Assembly (NCBI RefSeq): GCF_003007675.1
Contig: NZ_PXNP01000097.1
Location: 1-64,000, forward strand
Length of the DNA stretch: 64,000 bases
Direction of reading: 5' to 3'
DNA from: Marinobacter fuscus
GTDB taxonomy: Bacteria > Pseudomonadota > Gammaproteobacteria > Pseudomonadales > Oleiphilaceae
A program made the translations under genes and the position numbers. How positions within the stretch are numbered: position 1 is the first letter of the stretch; each line of letters starts with the position of its first letter. A model generated the notes under the pieces. It was given only the letters and a program-made list of their open reading frames with translations, had not been told where the DNA came from and made no database searches. This document shows, one piece after another, positions 22,640 to 29,661 of this stretch.

Positions 22640-23569
22640 TCACTGCTGATCGATGATTTCCATCACTCGCTCGGCCAGTTCATCCGGGCTGAACTTGGCC
22701 ATGAAATCGTTGGCACCGACTTTCTGAACCATAGCTTTATTGAACACACCGCTGAGCGAGGTGTGCAGCATCACGTAAATGTCTTTTAGCGCCGGATTCT
22801 CTTTCAGTCGTGTCACCAGCGTGTATCCGTCCATTTCCGGCATTTCGACATCGGAGATGATCAGCGAAAAGTGATCCTGAGCCCGCGAACCATCCTGCGT
22901 GATTTCCTGTAGATGCTCCAGGGCCTGTTTGCCATCGTTGCGGGTAACGACTTCCATGCCGATAGCGCCGAGACAGCGCTGAATCTGACGCCGGGCAACC
23001 GACGAGTCATCAACCACCAGAACCGGGAGATGGCCGGGCACCCGACTCGCGCTTTTTGCAACCACTTCTTCGGTAACATCTTCTCTCAGCGGAGAAACTT
23101 CCGCAAGAACCTTCTCTACGTCTATGACTTCAATAAGCTTATCGTCTATTTTGGTGACCGCGGTAAGGTAAACATCGCGCCCCGCCCCTTTCGGTGGCGG
23201 CAGAATGTCTTCCCAGTTCATGTTCATTATCCGCTCGACACCGGAGACCAGAAAACCCTGCGTGCGCCGGTTATATTCGGTGATAATAACGAAACTGGTG
23301 GCCAGGCGTTCCTGTGCTATACCCGGCAAACCGATGGCCATACTCAAATCGATGATCGGTATGGTTTCGCCACGGATATGCGAGACGCCCCGCACGACCG
23401 AACGGCTGTTCGGTATCGACGAAAGCTTCGGGCACTGCAAAACCTCTTTCACCTTGAACACGTTAATGCCATACGTCTGGCGGCCACCCAGATGAAACAG
23501 CAACAACTCCAGCCGGTTCTGGCCAACCAGTTGCGTACGTTGGTTAACGCTGTCTAATACCCCTGCCAT
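22640..23569 (-). CDS. cheV: Chemotaxis coupling protein CheV
   Basis: A 309-residue protein with an N-terminal CheW-like domain (about 15-165: ELLLFHLGGRQTYGINVFKV, then VRGVSHIRGETIPIIDL) and a C-terminal receiver domain (about 180-305: VLVVDDSSVARRQI, phospho-acceptor Asp in LIISDVEMPEMDGY, then LHTSLSG and the conserved KFSPDEL). It couples receptors to CheA and is itself phosphorylated. ATG 23569 follows AGGAG by 9 bp; the open frame extends 39 codons upstream without resemblance. Upstream lies the divergent flgA. Confidence 0.96.
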   Translation of the reverse strand: MAGVLDSVNQRTQLVGQNRLELLLFHLGGRQTYGINVFKVKEVLQCPKLSSIPNSRSVVRGVSHIRGETIPIIDLSMAIGLPGIAQERLATSFVIITEYNRRTQGFLVSGVERIMNMNWEDILPPPKGAGRDVYLTAVTKIDDKLIEVIDVEKVLAEVSPLREDVTEEVVAKSASRVPGHLPVLVVDDSSVARRQIQRCLGAIGMEVVTRNDGKQALEHLQEITQDGSRAQDHFSLIISDVEMPEMDGYTLVTRLKENPALKDIYVMLHTSLSGVFNKAMVQKVGANDFMAKFSPDELAERVMEIIDQQ

Positions 23570-23767
23570 AATCTGTGACTCCTGGAGCGCCAAAAACGGC
23601 ATCGTTATTGCTTGATAACTATTAGTCCCGAGGGAACGCGTGTGGTGCTTTTTTCGGCCGAACCCATAAAGCGGTTGCCTGTACACGGCTTAACGGCCGC
23701 TAACGCCAATGCCTTAGCACATTACGCGCTACTCCGTTTAATGACAGCATAGGACAAACCGATACGT

Positions 23768-24469
23768 ATGCGAATCATCTTTTTGGCGGTATTCCTGGTA
23801 TTTACCGGCCAGCCTGCCATAAGTTTGGCGCAGACAAGCGCAGCCGACATCCAGCGTACCGCAGAACACTTCCTGTCAGACTGGTCCGAGACTATGGCAG
23901 CGAACGGCTACAAGACCCGGTTCGAGGTAGGCAGTATTGATCGTCGCCTGGCGCTGGCGGCCTGCGAATCAGCGCCTTCGGCGAGTTTTGCTGGCGACCC
24001 AACCAACAGCACCAACCCTTCTCTGCTGATAGCCTGCAGTGGCGAGCGCCCCTGGCGAATGTATGTACCTGCCCGAATCGAGATTCATGGCCCGGCCCTG
24101 GTCGCCAGCCGCGCCCTGGCAAGGGGTGAGCGCCTGACCCCACAACTCGTTCGCACCGAAACCGTTCAGATCAATGCCAGCCGTCGCGGTGTCATTACCC
24201 AGGCCGCGCAGGTTTCCGGTATGATGGTGCGCCGCCCGGTCAGCGCGGGCACGGTGCTTACGCCGGACCTGCTGGAGGCGCCAAACGCCATTGAACGTGG
24301 CGACCATGTGGTTATTACTGCAAGGTCTGGTTCGTTTTCCGTCAGCACCCGCGGCAAGGCGCTGGCCAGCGCCAGCGTGGGCGAACAGGTTCTTGTTAAA
24401 AATCTGCGCTCGGAGCGCACCGTCAAAGCCCGGGCGACTCGCCCTGGCCATGTTGAAATACCGATGTAG
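23768..24469 (+). CDS. flgA: Flagellar P-ring chaperone FlgA
   Basis: The 233-residue periplasmic protein has a signal peptide of about 21 residues (MRIIFLAVFLVFTG to SLAQ), an N-terminal domain containing RLALAACESAPSA, then a SAF domain beginning near residue 108 (LVASRALARGERLTPQLVRTE) and the terminal VGEQVLVKNLRSERTVKARA. It assists FlgI polymerisation around the rod. It diverges from cheV and precedes flgMN, the usual order in Pseudomonas-like bacteria. Confidence 0.95.
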   Translation: MRIIFLAVFLVFTGQPAISLAQTSAADIQRTAEHFLSDWSETMAANGYKTRFEVGSIDRRLALAACESAPSASFAGDPTNSTNPSLLIACSGERPWRMYVPARIEIHGPALVASRALARGERLTPQLVRTETVQINASRRGVITQAAQVSGMMVRRPVSAGTVLTPDLLEAPNAIERGDHVVITARSGSFSVSTRGKALASASVGEQVLVKNLRSERTVKARATRPGHVEIPM

Positions 24470-24510
24470 CAAGCATCGGCCCGAGCGGCAAAAGTTTTCC
24501 GTTTGTTAAT

Positions 24511-24537
24511 TAAAGTATGGCGAACACTTGCCGTTAA
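24511..24537 (+). promoter_or_regulatory. Sigma-28 (FliA) promoter of flgMN
   Basis: TAAA (24511-24514), exactly 15 bp, then GCCGTTAA (24530-24537). This differs from the consensus TAAA-N15-GCCGATAA at one base. It lies 58 bp before flgM, the anti-sigma-28 gene, as expected for autoregulation of late flagellar expression. Confidence 0.8.
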
Positions 24538-24594
24538 ACCGTTGTAAACCCGATTCCGCCACGCACGCTGTGGCCCAGGCAAGCAGGTAATATT

Positions 24595-24921
24595 ATGTCA
24601 GTTGACTTCAATGGAATTGGCCAAGGCCAGGTCAACACCACCCGGACGACGGCCGACAAAGCCAGCAGCAGCCAGGCAGATAAGCCAGCTGTTAGTGATC
24701 AGGCCAAGGCGCAAAGCTCCTCAGCCCGCGGTGAAAACGTCAATCTCAGCAAGGAAGCCCGGAATCTTAAGCAGCTTGAGCAAAAGCTGGGAGATTTTCC
24801 GGAAATGGACGATGACCGGATTGAGCAGATCCGCACAGCGCTTGAAAACGGCACTTATAAGGTTGATGCACAGAAACTGGCCCAGAAAATGCTTGAAATG
24901 GATAACAGCATTTTTGGGTGA
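24595..24921 (+). CDS. flgM: Anti-sigma-28 factor FlgM
   Basis: A 108-residue, largely disordered protein with a Ser/Ala/Gln-rich N-terminus and a C-terminal FlgM domain (about 45-105: RGENVNLSKEARNLKQLEQK, then DRIEQIRTALENGTYKVDAQ and LAQKMLEMDNSIFG). It binds FliA in the cytoplasm until it is exported by the completed hook-basal body. ATG 24595 fits the MSVDFNGIGQGQ opening seen in pseudomonads. A sigma-28 promoter lies upstream and flgN follows by 7 bp. Confidence 0.95.
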   Translation: MSVDFNGIGQGQVNTTRTTADKASSSQADKPAVSDQAKAQSSSARGENVNLSKEARNLKQLEQKLGDFPEMDDDRIEQIRTALENGTYKVDAQKLAQKMLEMDNSIFG

Positions 24922-24928
24922 GTGAGAA

Positions 24929-25399
24929 ATGAGTGCACATGACGAGTTGAAAGCGCTGCTGCAAGAAGATATCCGCCAGCTTGATATGCTGGCGGAGTTG
25001 CTGGTTCGAGAAAAAGCGGTTCTGGCGTCACCGGATATTCAACCGCTTCAGGAAATTACGCCCCTGAAAAATCAGGTCCTTGACGGCATCCGCGACCGGG
25101 CTAAACAGAAAATCCGCGTACTAGTCGGCATGGGCTACACCCCAGCAGCCGGAGAACCTTCCCGCTTTATTCGCGCAGGCGGCCTGAGCGAGTTGCATGA
25201 ACTCTGGAAAGAAGCCGACACAAAGATGCGCAGTTGTCAGCAGACTAACCAGAACAATGGGCGAGTACTCGGGCATCTGCAGAAACGGCTTACCCGGCTG
25301 ACGGATATTTTCCGCGGCGCCTCCAGCCAGCAGAAGCTCTACGGTGCCAAAGGACAGCAAACCAGCGTCTCGGGCAGCAGCATTCTCGCCAGCGCCTGA
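24929..25399 (+). CDS. flgN: Flagellar export chaperone FlgN
   Basis: The 156-residue, strongly helical protein resembles FlgN: LLQEDIRQLDMLAELLVREK at the N-terminus and FRGASSQQKLYGAKGQQ near the C-terminus. FlgN binds the hook-associated proteins FlgK and FlgL and pilots them to the export gate. It is co-transcribed with flgM, 7 bp apart. A small hairpin follows and separates it from the convergent gene. Confidence 0.9.
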   Translation: MSAHDELKALLQEDIRQLDMLAELLVREKAVLASPDIQPLQEITPLKNQVLDGIRDRAKQKIRVLVGMGYTPAAGEPSRFIRAGGLSELHELWKEADTKMRSCQQTNQNNGRVLGHLQKRLTRLTDIFRGASSQQKLYGAKGQQTSVSGSSILASA

Positions 25400-25410
25400 A
25401 CAGCAAGCAA

Positions 25411-25437
25411 TGAGGCCCGGTCGCCAACCGGGCTCCA
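25411..25437. terminator. Hairpin between convergent genes
   Basis: GCCCGGT (25415-25421) pairs with ACCGGGC (25427-25433) around CGCCA, 12 bp after flgN and 7 bp past the end of the opposite gene. T-runs are poor on both sides, so termination strength is uncertain. Confidence 0.5.
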
Positions 25438-25443
25438 TTATCT

Positions 25444-26184
25444 TTAATGGGTGTAGATCGTCATTCGGGAGTCCGGGTGGAACTGAATGTCCCGGATACT
25501 CACGTTGCCCATTGATGGCGTTTGCCCGCCCGACACCCGAATATTATCCATTCGAATTTCTTCGATACGCTCCGGCAGGGCAAGGGTTATTCCACCATCG
25601 CTCCGGATCGAGTATTGCGGCTCCCCTTCCCGGTAATGGACACCGGAAATCGTCAGATCAGAGTCGAGAAAGCTCAGTACCGGCACAAATACATGGGCCG
25701 CCAGCTTGATACCTTCAACAGCATCCAGAGCCCTGGGGCTGCCAATATCGTCGGACGGTTGTCCGGCCATATCAACGACCCGATCGTACTGCGCCAGAAT
25801 GCCCAGGCCGCTGCGGGCAGAAACGCCCGACATTTCAGCTTCTGTCAGCGGCTGCAGCCCCGACTGCCGGTGTAGCTGCCCGGACTCCTGAGCAGACTGA
25901 TCTGTGCCCGGGTTGGAAGCGGCAAAGGACACAACCGGTTGAAACGGCAGGGTAGCCATTGCCACAAGAGCCGCAGCATTGCGGTATCTGGACTGGTGCT
26001 TGAGCACCCGCTGCAGATCTTTTTCAGAGATCCAGTTCTCTGCTATCAGCACTTCACCGAGCTTCATGCCCGATTCGCGCTGCCGTAACAGGCCCTGCTC
26101 CAACTGTTGTTCTGTCAGATAGCCACGATTGATCAACAGCCGGCCAAGCCGGGACTTTTCCTCAAAACCCTGACCGATTCTCAC
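25444..26184 (-). CDS. Secreted-type protein with GspE-N-like domain, function unknown
   Basis: A 246-residue protein from GTG 26184, which has a perfect AGGAGG 6 bp upstream. Residues about 10-65 (LGRLLINRGYLTEQQLEQGL and GEVLIAENWISEKDLQRVLK) are two halves of the helical domain found at the N-terminus of type II secretion and pilus ATPases. A hydrophobic segment follows (about 75-92) and then a beta-rich region with LTEAEMSGVSARSGLGI, a motif seen in surface or pilus-associated proteins. No ATPase motifs are present. It may tether a secreted beta-domain to an envelope machine. It stands alone, convergent with flgN. Confidence 0.6.
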   Translation of the reverse strand: MRIGQGFEEKSRLGRLLINRGYLTEQQLEQGLLRQRESGMKLGEVLIAENWISEKDLQRVLKHQSRYRNAAALVAMATLPFQPVVSFAASNPGTDQSAQESGQLHRQSGLQPLTEAEMSGVSARSGLGILAQYDRVVDMAGQPSDDIGSPRALDAVEGIKLAAHVFVPVLSFLDSDLTISGVHYREGEPQYSIRSDGGITLALPERIEEIRMDNIRVSGGQTPSMGNVSIRDIQFHPDSRMTIYTH

Positions 26185-26395
26185 CAGATTCCTCCTGAGA
26201 TATCCGTGATCACCGTACAACCCGGCCCGGCAGTGTTAGTAACGACTAAAGCTTAGACCAAACACCCTGAAAGTACTGTGATCTTTTACCCTTACCGCCG
26301 TAAGTATCTGTTAAAATCTGCCAGAATTTCGTAATCCCGGAGCAATCGGATTGTTTCGGACAATTTTCTGAACCCGACTCGAGAGCAAACTGAAG

Positions 26396-27004
26396 ATGAC
26401 TGTATCCATGCGCAGACGCTCGTTGTTCACTTTTCTCGGCTACGCCATTCTTTCGCTACTTCTTCCGATTGCCGCCGCCCAGGCAGCAGATAGCAGCGCA
26501 GACTTGCCCGAAGTCAGGTTTGTCACATCAGAGGGAGCGTTTGTTCTGCAATTGCGGCCCGATGTCGCGCCGGAAACAGTGCAAAACTTTCTTGCCTACG
26601 TAAACGACGGTTTTTACAACGGCACTGTCTTTCACCGGGTAATTCCGGGATTCATGGTGCAGGGTGGCGGCTTCGAGCCGGGTCTCGAGCGCAAGAAAAC
26701 CAACGCACCCATTAAAAACGAAGCCACCCGCACTCTGCCCAACCTGCGCGGCACTATTGCCATGGCCCGAACCAACAATCCGCACTCAGCCACGTCACAG
26801 TTCTTTGTGAACGTTGCGGACAATGACTTTCTGAACGCAGGTGCACGCGGGCCCGGCTATGCGGTGTTCGGCAAGGTAACCGACGGCATGGGCGTGATTG
26901 ACCGGATTGCCGGCGTTAAAACCGGCTACCAGCAAGGCATGGCCGATGTGCCTGTTACTCCGGTCATCATCCAGACGGCTGAACAGCTGGAACAGGAAGA
27001 CTAA
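26396..27004 (+). CDS. Periplasmic cyclophilin-type peptidyl-prolyl isomerase
   Basis: A 202-residue protein with a signal peptide (Arg-rich start, hydrophobic [19 protein letters not shown], cleavage near AQA). The cyclophilin domain has [34 protein letters not shown] and [16 protein letters not shown]. It catalyses proline isomerisation in folding envelope proteins, corresponding to PpiA. The start may be ATG 26396 or 26408. mnmC follows 7 bp later, so the two may be co-transcribed. Confidence 0.94.
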   Translation: MTVSMRRRSLFTFLGYAILSLLLPIAAAQAADSSADLPEVRFVTSEGAFVLQLRPDVAPETVQNFLAYVNDGFYNGTVFHRVIPGFMVQGGGFEPGLERKKTNAPIKNEATRTLPNLRGTIAMARTNNPHSATSQFFVNVADNDFLNAGARGPGYAVFGKVTDGMGVIDRIAGVKTGYQQGMADVPVTPVIIQTAEQLEQED

Positions 27005-27010
27005 CGCCCG

Positions 27011-28915
27011 ATGCCCCCGAATTCTCAGCCGCCTGCCATGACTCCGGCGGAGCTGACCTGGCATGACGGCGTACCCGAGTCTACCCGTTTCGGTGATGTT
27101 TATTTCAGCCGGGATGACGGGCTTGCCGAAACCCGCTACGTGTTCATCGAGCGCAACCGGCTACCGGAGCGCTTTCAGGCCCTGGGCCAAAACGAACACT
27201 TTGTAATCGCCGAGACTGGATTCGGCACGGGGCTGAACTTCCTTGCCACCTGGGCTGAGTGGCGTGCGCAACGGGCGGATAAAGCACCCGCCAAGCTACA
27301 CTTTGTTTCTGTTGAACGTTATCCGCTTACCCATGCTGATCTGGAACAGGCTCTGTCCTATTGGCCCGAACTGGCACCTCTGGCGCAGGAGCTTCTGGAT
27401 CAGTATCCACCGTTAATCCAGGGCACCCATCGTTTGCTGCTCGAGGGGGGCGCGATCAGGCTGACCCTGTACTTCGGCGATATACTCGATGCCTGGAAGC
27501 ACCTTGAATTTGTAGCCGACGCCTGGTTTCTGGATGGGTTCGCACCGGCACTGAACCCGGATATGTGGCTGGAAACCGCGATTCAGCAAGTTCGGCAGCA
27601 CAGCAGACCCGGCACCACTCTGGCTACCTTCACAGCAGTAGGCCGGATTCGGCGTGCGCTCGCCGATGCGGGCTTCGCTATGGCCAAAGTCACGGGCTTT
27701 GGCCGCAAGCGCGATATGCTCACCGGAGAACTGCCAGTTGAGCCCGCCAACACGGCAATCCAAGCACCGGCTGGCTCGGTGGTTATTCTTGGCGCTGGAA
27801 TTGCCGGAACAACACTGGCCAGAAACCTCGCAGAGCGTGGAGTGCCCGTGATGCTTGTCGATGCCGCGGAGTCTCCCGGGCGTGCCGCTTCAGGCAACCC
27901 CCAGGGTGCGCTATATGTAAAGCTCGGCATCGAATTTAATGACCAGACCGAGCTTGCCACAACCGCCCTTACCTTCAGCCAGCGCTTCTATAAAAGGTGG
28001 CAAGGTGAATTCTGGCACCCGACAGGGCTTCTGCAACTGGCAACCAGTGAAGCCGAAATCAATCGCCAGCAACGCTTTCTGGGCCGCAACCGGTACCCGG
28101 CAGAGGTGCTGCAACCGGTCACTGCTGAAGAAGCCTCGCGGATTGCCGGTCTCCCCCTGGCCCACGACGGGCTCTGGTTCCCCCGGTCTGGCTGGCTCAA
28201 ACCCGGGCGGGCCTGCTCGGTGCTGGCAGACCACCCGCTGATCCGCCAGGTGTTTGGCTTTGAGGCCATCTCTCTTGAACGCCGGCAGCATGGCTGGGTG
28301 GTTCGAAGCACTGCAGGCGAGCAGGTAACGGGAGAACAGGTCGTGATTGCAGCCGGGCATAAATCGGGAGCGCTGGTTCCTGTGCCGGACGGGTACAAAC
28401 TCAATCTGAAGCCCATTCGGGGGCAGGTCAGCGAAATTCCGGCACAAGCGACAAGCCTGCCAGAAGTGGTGATCTGTGGCCACAAATACGTAAACCCGGT
28501 CGACCATGGCAGTGGCGTCACCGGCGCCACATTCGACCTGAGGGACGACAACCCCGAACCCACCCTTGAAGGCCACCGCGAAAATCTGACCGAGCTTGCG
28601 GCGATGGTTCCCGGTGTGGGGCCGGTTGATGATTCTCTGCTGTCCACACTGACCGGCCGGGTAGCTTTCAGGTGTAGCACCCACGACTACCAACCGGTGG
28701 CAGGCGCCTACCAGGCACCCGGTGGCCAGCGTGGGGATGGGGATGGCCTGTATCTGTTCACAGGCCTGGGCAGCAAAGGGCTGGTTTGGGCCCCTTTGCT
28801 GGCCGAATTTCTGGGCGACCTGCTCTGTGGCCAGCCCAGGTGTTTGCCACGTAATATCAGTAAGCGGATTGCAACGGGGCGTCTGCACAGACAATTCGTC
28901 ACAGAATCCCGGTAG
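27011..28915 (+). CDS. mnmC: Bifunctional tRNA wobble-uridine modification protein MnmC
   Basis: The 634-residue fusion finishes mnm5s2U at position 34 of tRNAs. The N-terminal methyltransferase domain (about 1-245) has FVIAETGFGTGLNFLATW for SAM binding and AWFLDGFAPALNPDMW. The C-terminal FAD-dependent oxidoreductase has VILGAGIAGTTLARNLAERG (about 256), LYVKLGIEFNDQT and a terminal FTGLGSKGLVWAPLLAEFL. Domain order and total length are typical. Start ATG 27011 is 7 bp after the cyclophilin stop. Confidence 0.97.
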   Translation: MPPNSQPPAMTPAELTWHDGVPESTRFGDVYFSRDDGLAETRYVFIERNRLPERFQALGQNEHFVIAETGFGTGLNFLATWAEWRAQRADKAPAKLHFVSVERYPLTHADLEQALSYWPELAPLAQELLDQYPPLIQGTHRLLLEGGAIRLTLYFGDILDAWKHLEFVADAWFLDGFAPALNPDMWLETAIQQVRQHSRPGTTLATFTAVGRIRRALADAGFAMAKVTGFGRKRDMLTGELPVEPANTAIQAPAGSVVILGAGIAGTTLARNLAERGVPVMLVDAAESPGRAASGNPQGALYVKLGIEFNDQTELATTALTFSQRFYKRWQGEFWHPTGLLQLATSEAEINRQQRFLGRNRYPAEVLQPVTAEEASRIAGLPLAHDGLWFPRSGWLKPGRACSVLADHPLIRQVFGFEAISLERRQHGWVVRSTAGEQVTGEQVVIAAGHKSGALVPVPDGYKLNLKPIRGQVSEIPAQATSLPEVVICGHKYVNPVDHGSGVTGATFDLRDDNPEPTLEGHRENLTELAAMVPGVGPVDDSLLSTLTGRVAFRCSTHDYQPVAGAYQAPGGQRGDGDGLYLFTGLGSKGLVWAPLLAEFLGDLLCGQPRCLPRNISKRIATGRLHRQFVTESR

Positions 28916-29007
28916 GCCATACGGCTTCAGAATTCCGAGTGGCGGCCGTTAAACGGAAAAGGGCAAGATACGCCGACGGCTATCACCGCCCGCTCAAGAG
29001 GTGTGGT

Positions 29008-29640
29008 ATGTCTATTTTCGTTAGCGAGCCCGGACGACCCGTGGGAGCCCGGCTTCCGGAAGTGTTTCGGGGCCGCCGCATTGGCGATGTCACTGAACTG
29101 TCGGAGTCCGGCGCTATAGCACCGGAGCGCAGCGAAGTGACAGACGCCGAATTCCAGCAGGCGGCCCACAGCGGTTCCCATCGCGCCCTGCAGGAATACG
29201 GTGCCGCCGCAGCCGGTGAAAGACCCGAGGAGCGTGTTTACCTCCCGGTTTCGGAAATATGTTCGCCAGCACAGTTCACGGTTCCTGCCTCGGCCAGTGT
29301 CGCTGAGGCCATGGAGTCTATGGATCAGCATGGGATACAGCATCTAGTGGTGTTGTCTGACAATAGTGTCGCCGGGCTAATTGACATGCGCTGGTTGCTG
29401 GCCTGGGTACACAAGAATACCTCTTCGGCACTGGATCAGGCTTTAGTACACGTTGAGCTACCGGCTTTTCTTACCGCATCCCCGGAAACAGATGCCCATC
29501 AACTCGCCCGCCTTATGCTTGCTCACCAGTTAAATGCGGCCTTGATTGTTGACGGGAATGGAAAACCTTTCGGTATCGTCACCAGCACAGATTACCTCAA
29601 ACTCTACGCCAGTGCCGGCCGCCAAGAAGGGGCTGTCTGA
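29008..29640 (+). CDS. CBS-domain protein
   Basis: The 210-residue protein has an N-terminal region of about 85 residues without known resemblance, then a CBS pair (about 88-205): VSEICSPAQFTVPASASVAE with LVVLSDNSVAGLIDM, and LTASPETDAHQLARLMLAHQ with GKPFGIVTSTDYLKLYA. CBS pairs bind adenosyl ligands and usually regulate a partner. No enzymatic domain is attached. ATG 29008 is chosen because resemblance between residues begins there; an open frame extends to 28939. It is a lone gene, convergent with the lipoprotein gene. Confidence 0.85.
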   Translation: MSIFVSEPGRPVGARLPEVFRGRRIGDVTELSESGAIAPERSEVTDAEFQQAAHSGSHRALQEYGAAAAGERPEERVYLPVSEICSPAQFTVPASASVAEAMESMDQHGIQHLVVLSDNSVAGLIDMRWLLAWVHKNTSSALDQALVHVELPAFLTASPETDAHQLARLMLAHQLNAALIVDGNGKPFGIVTSTDYLKLYASAGRQEGAV

Positions 29641-29661
29641 CCAGCCCCGGCCCGACACCAA

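Noticed and set aside
25444-26184. Type II secretion ATPase GspE
   Set aside because: Only the N-terminal helical domain resembles it; no Walker motifs and far too short.
28950-28984. Sigma-28 promoter before the CBS-domain gene
   Set aside because: TAAA and GCCGACGG are present but the spacing is 18 bp instead of 15, so it was not reported.
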